In this document: in pieces, positions 17,441 to 26,336 of the stretch
Position numbering within the stretch: position 1 is the first letter of the stretch
Layout: each line of letters starts with the position of its first letter
Source: an uncultured Eubacteriales bacterium
Lineage (GTDB): Bacteria; Bacillota; Clostridia; Oscillospirales; Acutalibacteraceae
Direction of reading: 5' to 3'
Length of the DNA stretch: 53,332 nucleotides
NCBI GenBank assembly: GCA_934486915.1
Contig: CAKSRC010000006.1
Coordinates: 1-53,332, forward strand
Position numbers and translations under genes: made by a program
Notes under the pieces: generated by a model
Seen by the model: the letters and a program-made list of their open reading frames with translations, nothing else
Databases searched by the model: none
What the model was told of the DNA's origin: nothing

Positions 17441-17698
17441 ATGAAAGAATTTAGTTATGTTTTAACTGATGAAAACGGAATTCATGCAAGGCCGGCTGGA
17501 ATGCTTGTAAAGGAAGCGGGAAAGTTCCAATCGACTATAAAGGTTTCTAAGGGAGAAAAATCCGCTGATGTGAAAAGATTATTTGCGCTAATGGGATTAG
17601 CTGCGAAGAAAGGAGATAAGTTGGACTTTAAAATTGAAGGCGATGATGAAGATAGTGCCAGCCAAACATTAAAGGAATTTTTAGAACAGAATTTGTAG
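17441..17698 (+). CDS. ptsH: Phosphocarrier protein HPr
   Basis: An 85-residue HPr that takes phosphate from Enzyme I on His15 (GIHARPAGML) and passes it to EIIA. Length and fold pattern are normal. The usual regulatory Ser46, phosphorylated by HPr kinase in Firmicutes for CcpA control, is replaced by Arg46 in DVKRLFALMGLA. The protein should therefore be competent for transport but not for HPr(Ser-P) signalling. Twenty bases separate it from ptsI, so they form a ptsHI operon. It is transcribed from the promoter at 17306. Confidence 0.93.
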   Translation: MKEFSYVLTDENGIHARPAGMLVKEAGKFQSTIKVSKGEKSADVKRLFALMGLAAKKGDKLDFKIEGDDEDSASQTLKEFLEQNL

Positions 17699-17717
17699 TA
17701 TTTGAGAGGTAAGACTT

Positions 17718-19379
17718 ATGGTACTTTTAAAAGGTAAAGGGGTCTTTGGCGGCATTGCTTTTGGAAAATTGAATATGTATAGGCGTACTCAGCATGATAT
17801 CAAGAGATATAGGGTAGAGAATGTTGACGCTGAAATTTCTAGGTTTGAAGACGCTAAAAAGATTGCTATTGTTCAGCTGCAGACGCTTTATGAAAAAGCT
17901 TTGCAGGAAGTGGGCGAGTCAAATGCAATGATTTTTCAAATTCACCAGATGATGCTGGAAGATCTCGATTATTGCGAATCTATTATAAATATGATAAAGA
18001 ACCAAAATGTAAATGCCGAATTTGCAGTTGCCAATACAGCCGACAATTTTTCTGAAATGTTCTCTTCTATGGATGACAGTTATATGAAGGAGCGCGGATC
18101 GGACGTACTGGATGTTTCTAAAAGAATTATAGAGATTTTATTGAATTCTCAATCATCTGGTATAGAATCCGATGAGCCATCTATTGTTGCGGCAGATGAC
18201 CTTGCACCCAGCGAGACGGTTCAGCTTGATAAAAATAAAGTTTTAGGTTTTGTAACTGCGAAAGGTTCCTCAAGCTCCCATACGGCAATACTTGCAAGGA
18301 CAATGAATATTCCTGCAGTTATTGGAGTTGGAGACTCTTTAAAAGAGGAATATAGCGGTAAGGATGCTATAATAGATGGATTTTCCGGAGAGGTATATAT
18401 TGAACCGGATTTAGATACTATTAAAAAGCTTAAAGAAAAAAAGGAAATTAAGGATAAACAATTAAACCTTTTGCAAAAGCTCAAGGGAAAAGAAAATATA
18501 ACAAAAGACGGGCAAAAAATAGATATATATGCAAATATAGGAAATATTTCCGATGTAGGCTCTGTTTTACAAAATGATGCCGGAGGAGTAGGACTTTTTA
18601 GAAGCGAGTTTTTATATCTTGAGAGCAAAGATTACCCAACAGAAGATGAGCAATTTAATGCATATAAAGATGTTGCTGAAAAGATGTGTGGAAAAAGGGT
18701 CGTTATACGTACCTTGGATATAGGTGCAGACAAACAAATAGACTATTTTAACCTACCTAAAGAAGAAAATCCGGCAATGGGTTATAGAGCTATAAGAATT
18801 TGCTTGGATAGGAAAGATATATTTAAAGCCCAATTAAGGGCGCTTTATAGAGCTTCTGCTTTTGGGAAAATTGCTATAATGTTTCCTATGATTACTTCAG
18901 TGAGTGAAATAAGGGAAATCAAGGAATTAGTGCTTGAAGTTAAGAATGAACTTTCTAAAGAGGGAATAGATTATGCCGATGATACTGAAATTGGCATTAT
19001 GATAGAAACTCCGGCAGCAGCAATCATAAGTGATGATCTTGCTAAGGAAGTTGATTTCTTTAGTGTTGGAACAAATGATCTTACTCAATATACTTTAGCT
19101 ATAGACAGGCAAAATGAATGTTTAGGGGATTTTTACAATCCTCATCACAAAGCAATATTAAGGCTGATTAAATTAGCAGCTGATAATGCCCATAAAAATG
19201 GTATTTGGATAGGAATCTGCGGTGAACTTGGGGCAGATCTTGAACTTACGGATATGTTTTTATCTATGGGGATAGATGAACTTTCAGTATCACCATCTTG
19301 TGTTTTACCAATTAGGAATAAGGTTTTAAATACAGATGTATCTAAAGTAAAAACCAAGTTGTTAAATGCAATCTTATAA
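17718..19379 (+). CDS. ptsI: PTS Enzyme I (phosphoenolpyruvate-protein phosphotransferase)
   Basis: A 553-residue Enzyme I, close to the usual 570. It autophosphorylates with PEP and phosphorylates HPr in the cytoplasm. The phospho-histidine is H188 in GSSSSHTAILART. The PEP-binding barrel shows GVGLFRSEFLY, TLDIGADK, MIETPAA, FSVGTNDLTQYTLA and the GICGELGAD motif with catalytic Cys501. Start ATG follows GAGAGG. It is second in the ptsHI operon, and EIIA and EIICB genes follow downstream. Confidence 0.97.
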   Translation: MVLLKGKGVFGGIAFGKLNMYRRTQHDIKRYRVENVDAEISRFEDAKKIAIVQLQTLYEKALQEVGESNAMIFQIHQMMLEDLDYCESIINMIKNQNVNAEFAVANTADNFSEMFSSMDDSYMKERGSDVLDVSKRIIEILLNSQSSGIESDEPSIVAADDLAPSETVQLDKNKVLGFVTAKGSSSSHTAILARTMNIPAVIGVGDSLKEEYSGKDAIIDGFSGEVYIEPDLDTIKKLKEKKEIKDKQLNLLQKLKGKENITKDGQKIDIYANIGNISDVGSVLQNDAGGVGLFRSEFLYLESKDYPTEDEQFNAYKDVAEKMCGKRVVIRTLDIGADKQIDYFNLPKEENPAMGYRAIRICLDRKDIFKAQLRALYRASAFGKIAIMFPMITSVSEIREIKELVLEVKNELSKEGIDYADDTEIGIMIETPAAAIISDDLAKEVDFFSVGTNDLTQYTLAIDRQNECLGDFYNPHHKAILRLIKLAADNAHKNGIWIGICGELGADLELTDMFLSMGIDELSVSPSCVLPIRNKVLNTDVSKVKTKLLNAIL

Positions 19380-19388
19380 TAATAAAAC

Positions 19389-19417
19389 TCGACAATATTT
19401 TATTATTATATTATGCT
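19389..19417 (+). promoter_or_regulatory. Possible promoter of the EIIA gene
   Basis: TCGACA, a 17-base spacer and TATGCT lie 40 bases before the EIIA start, in the 77-base gap after ptsI. This would allow the sugar-specific genes to be transcribed separately from ptsHI. Confidence 0.4.
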
Positions 19418-19456
19418 ATTATAAATTGACAAGAAATGTGAAAGGGAGACTTTGCT

Positions 19457-19936
19457 ATGTTTAACTTTATGAAAAAGAAAACAAAAAATGAGCTTCTTGC
19501 AACTCAAAATGGGACAATAGTTGATTTAAAGGATGTGCCGGATGAGGCTTTCGCCCAAAAGTTATTAGGTGACGGTGTAGCTATATTACCTACTGACAAT
19601 GAGGTTTACTCTCCTGTAGACGGAACTATTATTCAAGTATCAGATACACTACATGCCTATGGCATATCTACTAAAGATGGATTGGACATATTAATTCATA
19701 TAGGTATTGATACAGTTGAATTGCAGGGTGAAGGTTTTGAGCCTTTAGTTAAGGAAGGTGACCAGGTTAAGGCCGGTGATCTTATTGCAAGGGCAGACCT
19801 TTCATTATTAAAAGAAAAGGGTTATGAACTTTATACTCCTGTCCTCATTACCAATATAGAGGATGTAAAAGATTTTTCTGTAAACACAGGAAAGACTGAA
19901 GCAGGAAAAACGGTTGTAATGACATACTCAAAATAA
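19457..19936 (+). CDS. crr: PTS glucose-type EIIA domain protein
   Basis: A 159-residue EIIA of the glucose (Crr) family. It accepts phosphate from HPr on His81 in DILIHIGIDTVELQG and hands it to EIIB; His66 (TLHAYGIS) is the second conserved active-site histidine. SPVDGTI and the C-terminal VNTGKTEAGKTVV are also typical. It is free-standing, unlike the EIIA domains fused to many Gram-positive EIICBA permeases, and complements the EIICB encoded 56 bases downstream. Start ATG follows AAAGGGAG. Confidence 0.93.
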   Translation: MFNFMKKKTKNELLATQNGTIVDLKDVPDEAFAQKLLGDGVAILPTDNEVYSPVDGTIIQVSDTLHAYGISTKDGLDILIHIGIDTVELQGEGFEPLVKEGDQVKAGDLIARADLSLLKEKGYELYTPVLITNIEDVKDFSVNTGKTEAGKTVVMTYSK

Positions 19937-19992
19937 ATTGAAATAAAAATGCGCATCAGCGCAGAAGTCTTTAAAGAAATGGTGGTTTTACA

Positions 19993-21615
19993 TTGAAAAA
20001 GGAAAGTTCATTTTTCAGCGTCCTACAAAGAATAGGACGTTCGTTCATGTTCCCAATCGCTTTGCTACCCGTAGCAGGCTTACTTTTGGGAATAGGTGCA
20101 TCGTTTACAAATCAAACGACAGTTGAATCCTTTGGATTGCAAGCCTTTTTAGGTGAAGGTACTGTCATGTATTCGATTTTATCGGTTATGAAGGATACAG
20201 GGCAAATAGTATTCTCTAATTTACCTATTATTTTTGCTATGGGCGTAGCTTTAGGTATGGCAGAAAAAGAAAAGGCAACAGCAACTCTTTCTGCAGCAAT
20301 TGCATTTTTTATAATGCATCAAACGATTTCAACTATGCTTACACTTACAGGTAAACTTGAGGACGGCCAAATGCTTGAGGGTACAGTTTCTGAAATTTGC
20401 GGTATCCAATCACTTGAAATGGGTGTATTTGGCGGTATTATAGTTGGTCTTGGTGTAGCAGCATTACACAATAAGTTTTATAAGATAAAACTTCCTACGG
20501 TTATTTCGTTCTTTGGCGGAACAAGATTTATACCTATTATATCTACAATTGTGTATATATTAGTTGGTGTATTTATGTTCTTTGCTTGGCCTTTTATTCA
20601 AGCAGGTATATATGCATTGGGCGGATTAGTAACCGGATCCGGATATGCAGGTACATTTATATATGGAATTATAGAAAGAGCATTAATACCATTTGGTCTT
20701 CACCACGTATTCTATATGCCGTTCTGGCAGACAGGACTTGGTGGAAGCATGATGATAGATGGCGTAACTGTTCAAGGTGCTCAAAATATTTACTTTGCTC
20801 AGTTGGCATCACCAAGTACAACACACTTTAGTGTTGATGCTACAAGATTTATGGCAGGTAAATTCCCATTTATGATGTTTGGCTTACCAGGGGCTGCTCT
20901 TGCTATGTACTACACAGCAAAGAGCTCAAAGAAAAAGGTTGCAGCAGGTCTTTTGCTATCAGCAGCATTGACAGCATTTGTAACAGGTATAACAGAGCCG
21001 CTTGAATTCACATTCTTGTTTGTAGCGCCACTTATGTATGCTGTGCATTGCGTTTTTGCAGGTCTTTCATTTATGCTTATGCATATATTTAACGTTGGTG
21101 TTGGAATGACCTTCTCAGGTGGATTTATTGACTTTATGCTTTTTGGTGTTTTACAAGGAAACGAAAAGACTAACTGGATATTCATTCCTATAGTTGGTAT
21201 ATTCTACTTTGTGGTATATTTCTTAGTATTCACGTTCATGATTAAAAAGTTTAATTATGTAACTCCTGGTAGAGAAGATGATGACGAGGAAACAAAGCTT
21301 TATACAAGAAAAGATGTAGAGGCTGCTAAAAATGCGGATAGTAGTAAGTCTTCTAATAATGCAGACAGTGATGCTGTATCTAAGTTAATATTAGAAGGTT
21401 TAGGCGGTCTTGATAATATTAATGATCTTGATTGTTGTGCAACTCGACTAAGAGTTACAGTTAAGGACAGCAGTAAGGTTGTAGACGCTACTTTAAAGAA
21501 GAGCGGAGCTTCAGGTGTTATTAAAAAAGGTGCAGGAATACAAATTATTTATGGTCCAAGGGTAACTGTTATTAAGAGTGAACTTGAAGATTATGTAGAT
21601 TCTATTAAAAAATAA
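19993..21615 (+). CDS. ptsG: PTS glucose/N-acetylglucosamine-type EIICB transporter
   Basis: A 540-residue membrane permease. Residues 1-420 are the EIIC channel with about ten hydrophobic helices and the glucose-family motifs GLHHVFYMPFWQTG and TGITEPLEFTFLF. Residues 455-540 are EIIB; the phosphorylated cysteine is Cys482 in DCCATRLRV, preceded by a non-standard extra Cys481. The EIIA is the separate upstream gene. Glucose is the likeliest substrate, but N-acetylglucosamine or maltose permeases share these motifs. The TTG start follows a modest GGTGG site. The linker at about 430-455 is rich in Lys, Ser, Asn and Asp. A long hairpin lies just after the stop. Confidence 0.9.
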   Translation: MKKESSFFSVLQRIGRSFMFPIALLPVAGLLLGIGASFTNQTTVESFGLQAFLGEGTVMYSILSVMKDTGQIVFSNLPIIFAMGVALGMAEKEKATATLSAAIAFFIMHQTISTMLTLTGKLEDGQMLEGTVSEICGIQSLEMGVFGGIIVGLGVAALHNKFYKIKLPTVISFFGGTRFIPIISTIVYILVGVFMFFAWPFIQAGIYALGGLVTGSGYAGTFIYGIIERALIPFGLHHVFYMPFWQTGLGGSMMIDGVTVQGAQNIYFAQLASPSTTHFSVDATRFMAGKFPFMMFGLPGAALAMYYTAKSSKKKVAAGLLLSAALTAFVTGITEPLEFTFLFVAPLMYAVHCVFAGLSFMLMHIFNVGVGMTFSGGFIDFMLFGVLQGNEKTNWIFIPIVGIFYFVVYFLVFTFMIKKFNYVTPGREDDDEETKLYTRKDVEAAKNADSSKSSNNADSDAVSKLILEGLGGLDNINDLDCCATRLRVTVKDSSKVVDATLKKSGASGVIKKGAGIQIIYGPRVTVIKSELEDYVDSIKK

Positions 21616-21639
21616 ACTTAGTTTAGATCAGAAAAGTGT

Positions 21640-21676
21640 GCCTTTATTTTTCTGTTAAGTACAGAAGAATAAAGGC
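21640..21676 (+). terminator. Long hairpin after ptsG
   Basis: A 16-bp stem, GCCTTTATTTTTCTGT paired with ACAGAAGAATAAAGGC (one G-U), has a 5-base loop and starts 24 bases after the ptsG stop. It is followed by AACATTTATG rather than a T-run, so it may work as a weak terminator or an mRNA 3'-end stabiliser. Confidence 0.6.
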
Positions 21677-21727
21677 AACATTTATGTTTAATATTAAAAA
21701 TTTTGTAAAATTAAAGGGGATAAGATA

Positions 21728-22657
21728 ATGAAATTATTATCAGTAGTTGTACCATGCTACAACGAGCAAGAGGCTATGAGAATATTTTATGATGAAATAA
21801 TTAAAGTTGCGGATCAAATGAAAAATGACGTAAACTTTGAAGTTATATTTGTTGACGACGGATCCAAGGACGATACTTTAAAAGTAGCAAGAGAATTAAG
21901 TGAAAAAGATGATAGAATTAAATATATATCTTTTTCAAGAAATTTTGGAAAAGAATCTGCAATATATGCCGGTTTAGAAAAAGCAAAAGGTGATTTTGTC
22001 GCTACTATGGACGTAGACCTACAAGATCCACCAAAGCTTTTAGTAGATATGTACAACAGTATAATTAACGAAGGCTATGACTGCGTAGCAACAAGAAGAG
22101 TTACAAGAAAAGGAGAGCCTCCGATAAGGTCCTTCTTCGCAAGGTGTTTTTACGCTATCATAAACAAAATTTCGGATACTGAAATTGTAGACGGGGCCAG
22201 GGACTATAGATTAATGACAAGGCAAATGGTCGATTCTATAATCAATTTAAGAGAGTATAACAGATTTTCAAAGGGAATTTTTAGTTGGGTTGGATATAAA
22301 ACAAAGTGGCTTGAATATGAAAATGTAGAAAGATCAGCGGGGGAGACTAAGTGGTCGTTTTGGAAATTATTTATCTATTCATTAGAGGGAATAGTAGCAT
22401 TTTCAACTGCACCATTAGCGATTGCATCTATTATAGGAATATTATTTTGCCTTTTAGCTTTTATTTTTATATGTGTTATTGTTGTAAAAACAATTACCTT
22501 TGGTGAGCCTGTAGCTGGTTATCCATCACTTATTTGTATTATAACATTTATAGGTGGTGTACAGCTTTTTTGCATTGGAATATTAGGTCAATATTTAGCC
22601 AAGACTTATTTGGAAACTAAAAAAAGACCTATATATATCACTAAGGAGGAAAAATAG
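21728..22657 (+). CDS. Family 2 glycosyltransferase, DPM1/GtrB-like, with two C-terminal membrane helices
   Basis: A 309-residue GT-A enzyme likely to transfer a sugar from a nucleotide donor to undecaprenyl phosphate at the inner face of the membrane. Visible: VVVPCYNEQEA at the start, VFVDDGSKDDT-like FVDDGSKDD, TMDVDLQDPPKLL (metal-binding DxD) and SRNFGKESA. Two hydrophobic helices at about 230-258 and 265-292 are typical of GtrB/ArnC/YkcC relatives. The next gene, two bases downstream, encodes a large polytopic protein of GT-C appearance, suggesting a lipid-linked sugar donor and its user. Start ATG follows AAAGGGGA. Confidence 0.9.
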   Translation: MKLLSVVVPCYNEQEAMRIFYDEIIKVADQMKNDVNFEVIFVDDGSKDDTLKVARELSEKDDRIKYISFSRNFGKESAIYAGLEKAKGDFVATMDVDLQDPPKLLVDMYNSIINEGYDCVATRRVTRKGEPPIRSFFARCFYAIINKISDTEIVDGARDYRLMTRQMVDSIINLREYNRFSKGIFSWVGYKTKWLEYENVERSAGETKWSFWKLFIYSLEGIVAFSTAPLAIASIIGILFCLLAFIFICVIVVKTITFGEPVAGYPSLICIITFIGGVQLFCIGILGQYLAKTYLETKKRPIYITKEEK

Positions 22658-22659
22658 AG

Positions 22660-24315
22660 TTGTTTTCTAATATATGCAAAAAACTTAAAATCAAACAATC
22701 AAAGTTGTTTATATTTTGCTTTTTATCCTTGGTAACTTTGATATCGTTATATCCGCTGTTTCAATCACTTATAAATGGAGATGATATATCTTACCACTTA
22801 TTTAGAATAGAGGGAATTAAGAACGCGATATTAAATGGTGATATATTTGCCTTTATTCACCCAAATGTTTGTGGTAATTATGGTTATGGAAGTGGCTTTT
22901 TTTATCCGCAGATATTATTATATTTTCCTGCAGTACTTAAGATAATGGGGATAGGTACTGGGGGCTCTTATAAAATTTTTGTGGTTTTCATTACTGTACT
23001 GACTTGTATTTCCTCGTATTTTTCTTCTAAATATATTATTAAAAGTAGGTATGCGGCATTATGCTTTACAACATCGTTCTTGCTATCTCAGTATCGCCTA
23101 ACAAATGTATATAGTAGGTCTGCTGTTGGTGAGTACTGTGCATTTATTTTTCTTCCTATTTTACTTGCGGGTACATTCAATTTAATATACGAGAATTTCG
23201 ATAAACCATGGGTTTTGGTTCTTGGTTTTTGGGGATTGTTATGTACCCATACAATAACCTTGGCGATTTCGGGTTTTGTGTTTATAGTTATGCTTTTGTT
23301 CAATATTAAAAAAATCTTTCGTAAAGACATAATATTGAAGTTGGTTAAATCAGGTTTAATAACTTTATTGTTAGCCTGCTTTTATTGGCTGCCTATGGTT
23401 GAGCAAATGTGTTCGGATAAATTCGGTTTTAATGAACCGTGGGCAAAGGCTAGCAAATGTACAGTTAGGTTGTCGCAAATATTTGCAACGCAGTCATCTA
23501 CAGGTGCTGTGGGAATCGGACTTCCAATCCTAATTTTATTAATAATAGGAATATTTATAAGGAATAGAAATAAAAGTAGTATAAAAATGGCTGATAAATG
23601 GTTTATTATTGGTATTTCATTATTGATCTTTACTACTAATTTAGCACCATGGAAGTATTTAGAAAAAACATTAGCTAATTCTATACAGTTTCCATGGCGT
23701 ATATTATCCATAGCTACAGCTATTTTATGTATATCACTGGCAATATATATTAACGAATGCTCAAGGGGAAAAACAAGAAGAAATATGTTGATATTTGTAT
23801 GCGTATTTGTGTTTACCTCTTCAATTATGTTTTTGAACCCTTTATTATCAAGAACTAATGATATAAATTCAAATTACTTTAATGAGAGTATGGGTAGCGC
23901 GTGTTGTGAATGGCTTCCTTTAGGAACGGATTTATCTTTAATGAAAGATGCATATCATGTTATTTTAGAGGATGACTCTAAGATACCGCTTGAAGATAAG
24001 AAAGGTACAACAGTATCCTTTGAAACAAGTGATAATAGCGAATATTACGATGTACCACTAATTTATTATAAGGGATATTCGTCCAAAATAACTTTAGAGG
24101 ATGGATCTATTAAAGAATTAGAAACGTTTAAGTCGCCTAATAATAATCTTGTAAGGGTAGCAACCCCAAAAGATCTAAGCGGCAAAATTACAGTGTATTA
24201 TAAAATGACAGTTTTACAAAAGCTTGCTTATACTATAAGTATATTAACTGTTATATGTATTCTAGCGATTGCGATATTAAAAAGTTATAAATTAAAAAAA
24301 TCTTCATTGGAGTGA
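22660..24315 (+). CDS. Polytopic membrane protein, PTPS-related/YfhO-like (GT-C fold candidate)
   Basis: A 551-residue protein with a dozen or so hydrophobic helices from about residue 17 to 395, an extracytoplasmic C-terminal domain (about 400-515) and a last helix at about 520-540. The first loop contains GDDISYHLFRIEGIKNAI, the acidic motif typical of the 6-pyruvoyl-tetrahydropterin-synthase-related membrane family, which looks like a GT-C glycosyltransferase. It probably uses the polyprenyl-phosphate sugar made by the adjacent GT2 to modify an outside polymer; this is inference. The TTG start follows GGAGG in the end of the GT2 gene. The start of the next gene overlaps or abuts its stop. 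Confidence 0.75.
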   Translation: MFSNICKKLKIKQSKLFIFCFLSLVTLISLYPLFQSLINGDDISYHLFRIEGIKNAILNGDIFAFIHPNVCGNYGYGSGFFYPQILLYFPAVLKIMGIGTGGSYKIFVVFITVLTCISSYFSSKYIIKSRYAALCFTTSFLLSQYRLTNVYSRSAVGEYCAFIFLPILLAGTFNLIYENFDKPWVLVLGFWGLLCTHTITLAISGFVFIVMLLFNIKKIFRKDIILKLVKSGLITLLLACFYWLPMVEQMCSDKFGFNEPWAKASKCTVRLSQIFATQSSTGAVGIGLPILILLIIGIFIRNRNKSSIKMADKWFIIGISLLIFTTNLAPWKYLEKTLANSIQFPWRILSIATAILCISLAIYINECSRGKTRRNMLIFVCVFVFTSSIMFLNPLLSRTNDINSNYFNESMGSACCEWLPLGTDLSLMKDAYHVILEDDSKIPLEDKKGTTVSFETSDNSEYYDVPLIYYKGYSSKITLEDGSIKELETFKSPNNNLVRVATPKDLSGKITVYYKMTVLQKLAYTISILTVICILAIAILKSYKLKKSSLE

Positions 24316-24320
24316 TTGGT

Positions 24321-25013
24321 ATGGAGCAGGTGCTGGGTAACCCTGAAAAAAACCAGAAAACTATTATTGACAAAAATTTCAACTCACTTCTTGTGGTATC
24401 AGCGTTTATGATAACGTCTTATATAACTGCTAATGTTATGGCTGTAAAGTTGGTTCAAGTTTATAATGTTACTATTTTTGACGCGGGCACAATTACATTT
24501 CCTATATCTTTTATGCTTGGAAATGTTTTAACAGAAATTTGGGGATTTAAAACGGCTAAAAAGATTATAATCCTCACGTTTTTATGTAATTTATTTTTTG
24601 TTATATCTACATCTATAGGTATAATTTTGCCTTCACCTGATTACATGGAAGTGATAAGCAATTCATATAGAAATATATTTGTGACTGTGCCAAGAATACT
24701 TTTTGCTTCATTTGTGGCATTTTTATGTGGGGAACTTATGAATTCATGGAGCATGGAGAAAATTAAAAAGATTACCAATGAAAAATATCTATGGGTAAGA
24801 ACGATTTTAAGCTCAGCCATAGGTTATATATTTGATACGGTACCGTTTACGTTAATTGCATTTTGGGGAGTGGTACCATTGAAAGACATGGTTAGTATGC
24901 TTTCGCTATTATATTTTACCAAAATTGCTATAGAAGTATTTTTTGGTACTCCATTTGCTTATCTTTTGATATGGTTTTTAAGGAAAAGAGAAGGGAAAAA
25001 TTGTGATGAATAG
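24321..25013 (+). CDS. yhhQ: Queuosine precursor transporter, YhhQ/VUT family
   Basis: A membrane protein with about six hydrophobic helices of the YhhQ (DUF165) family, which imports queuosine precursors such as queuine or preQ1. Family marks: ITANVMAVKLV, DAGTITFPISFMLGNVLTEIWG and GYIFDTVPFTLIAF, followed by the KIAIEVFFGTPFAYLL helix. A GTG at 24312 overlaps the previous stop but lacks a ribosome site; ATG 24321 lies 8 bases after GGAG and is preferred. It overlaps the next gene, a radical SAM protein, which strengthens the queuosine-salvage assignment. Confidence 0.88.
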   Translation: MEQVLGNPEKNQKTIIDKNFNSLLVVSAFMITSYITANVMAVKLVQVYNVTIFDAGTITFPISFMLGNVLTEIWGFKTAKKIIILTFLCNLFFVISTSIGIILPSPDYMEVISNSYRNIFVTVPRILFASFVAFLCGELMNSWSMEKIKKITNEKYLWVRTILSSAIGYIFDTVPFTLIAFWGVVPLKDMVSMLSLLYFTKIAIEVFFGTPFAYLLIWFLRKREGKNCDE

Positions 25014-25689
25014 ATACTTTTTAATAAAAGAAAAGTTCCCTAGAGAATTTATATTGCTTCAAGGCTTGGGCTGTGTATGGAAAAAGTGCACATTTTGCGA
25101 TTATTACAATGATGTGAGTGCAGATCCATTTTATATAAATAAATCGATAATTGATCAAATTACCGGGCAAACAGGGGTACTTGACGTGATTAATTCAGGG
25201 TCAGCAATGGAACTTGACAACAAAACTTTAGAATATCTCAAGCTAAAAGTTAGAGAGAAGAATATAAAAACTTTGTGGTTTGAGGCTCATTGGCTGTATA
25301 GGGATAAATTATCAGACTTTGCAAAAAATTTCCCTAATTGTGCAGTTAAGTATAGGATTGGTGTGGAAACGTTTGACCATAATTTAAGAAATACATTAAA
25401 AAAAGGTATCCCATCATACGTTAAACCTGAAGATATATCCAAGTATTTTAATGGGGGATGTTTGCTTGTGGGATTAGAAGGGCAAACGAAGGATATTATT
25501 GAGAATGATATATCATTAGCTTTAAAATATTTTGAATATTTTAGTGTGAATGTTTTTAATGAAAACTCGACCAATATAAAAAGAGATGAAAATCTTATTA
25601 AGTGGTTTTTAAAAAAAGTTTATCCTAGTATTAAGGATAATCCAAAAATTGAAATACTTATAAATAATACTGATTTGGGTGTTGGATAA
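25003..25689 (+). CDS. Radical SAM protein, probable queuine lyase (QueL-like)
   Basis: A 228-residue compact radical SAM enzyme. The cluster motif is CVWKKCTFC (C24, C29, C32), a non-standard CX4CX2C; radical SAM enzymes usually have CX3CX2C. IGVETFDHNLRNTLKKG resembles the radical SAM SPASM-less core. The gene overlaps the YhhQ-type transporter by 11 bases. That gene pair is known from Clostridia, where QueL, a radical SAM lyase, turns salvaged queuine into preQ1 for tRNA queuosine synthesis. Function is therefore assigned by context and motif, not by alignment. The neighbouring nucleosidase (QueK) is absent here. GTG 25003 and ATG 25006 are both possible starts. Confidence 0.65.
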   Translation: MMNRYFLIKEKFPREFILLQGLGCVWKKCTFCDYYNDVSADPFYINKSIIDQITGQTGVLDVINSGSAMELDNKTLEYLKLKVREKNIKTLWFEAHWLYRDKLSDFAKNFPNCAVKYRIGVETFDHNLRNTLKKGIPSYVKPEDISKYFNGGCLLVGLEGQTKDIIENDISLALKYFEYFSVNVFNENSTNIKRDENLIKWFLKKVYPSIKDNPKIEILINNTDLGVG

Positions 25690-25794
25690 GGGCATATAAT
25701 TTAATTATTAGGCGTAAGACGGGATTACATTTGTGTCTAACTTATCTTCCTCTTTTTGCATAGTATGTATTGATGAGAAGAGGAGGTGATAAGT

Positions 25795-26223
25795 TTGAGT
25801 TGTAAAAATGAATGTAATTCTTGTGGTGGTTGCATAGAACTTTTAGTTAGTATTGTTTTAGGTGCGGTAGTTGGTGTGTTATTTGCTTTTGAATTTATTC
25901 CAAATATAACAATTGCTGTCTTTACTGTCTTAGGTTTAGGAGTATTATCACTTATATTTTTAATGGTAGCTCTATTTTTATTAAATAATAACCAGGCAGG
26001 CTGTGGAGGATTTAAGTGTATATGTAGAAATCTAAAATTCTGGTTGGCAGGAACTATAGGAACTATTATCCTAGCGTTAATTGCAGTGTCTATTTCTCTA
26101 GTGCCTACATTTTGGCCTGCAATAGTAATTGTATCATTATTAGCATTTTTCTTTGCTCTTATGATAATTTCAATTGTTTCTTTTGTGCTATGCGTTGACT
26201 GCGAGGTATGCAACAAGAGATAA
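25795..26223 (+). CDS. Unknown four-helix membrane protein with terminal cysteine clusters
   Basis: A 142-residue protein of four hydrophobic helices (about 17-38, 43-65, 84-108, 113-135). Cysteines cluster at the N terminus (SCKNECNSCGGC), in the central loop (GCGGFKCICR) and at the C terminus (CVDCEVCNK), all of which could lie on one side of the membrane. This might bind metal or form disulfides. I do not recognise a characterised family. A GTG at 25786 is part of the ribosome site AGGAGGTG; the TTG at 25795, 6 bases after it, is the likely start. It is followed by a bidirectional terminator, so it is a single-gene unit after the queuosine pair. Confidence 0.75.
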   Translation: MSCKNECNSCGGCIELLVSIVLGAVVGVLFAFEFIPNITIAVFTVLGLGVLSLIFLMVALFLLNNNQAGCGGFKCICRNLKFWLAGTIGTIILALIAVSISLVPTFWPAIVIVSLLAFFFALMIISIVSFVLCVDCEVCNKR

Positions 26224-26255
26224 TTAAACTTTTTAATTAAACAGTAATAAAAAAT

Positions 26256-26295
26256 TCCCGGTCTATAGCTTTTAAACTATAGATCGGGATTTTTA
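26256..26295. terminator. Bidirectional intrinsic terminator
   Basis: A 13-bp stem (TCCCGGTCTATAG with CTATAGATCGGGA, one G-U) with an 8-base loop is flanked by A-run and T-run. It serves the gene at 25795 on the plus strand and the adhE-APH operon on the minus strand. Confidence 0.85.
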
Positions 26296-26336
26296 TTTAT
26301 AGGTGAAATTTAAAGGAAAAGAATTTAAGTTATTTA

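Noticed and set aside
25737..26216. Minus-strand frame of 159 codons opposite the cysteine-cluster membrane protein
   Set aside because: The plus frame has AGGAGGTG and ordered helices; the minus frame does not resemble a protein.
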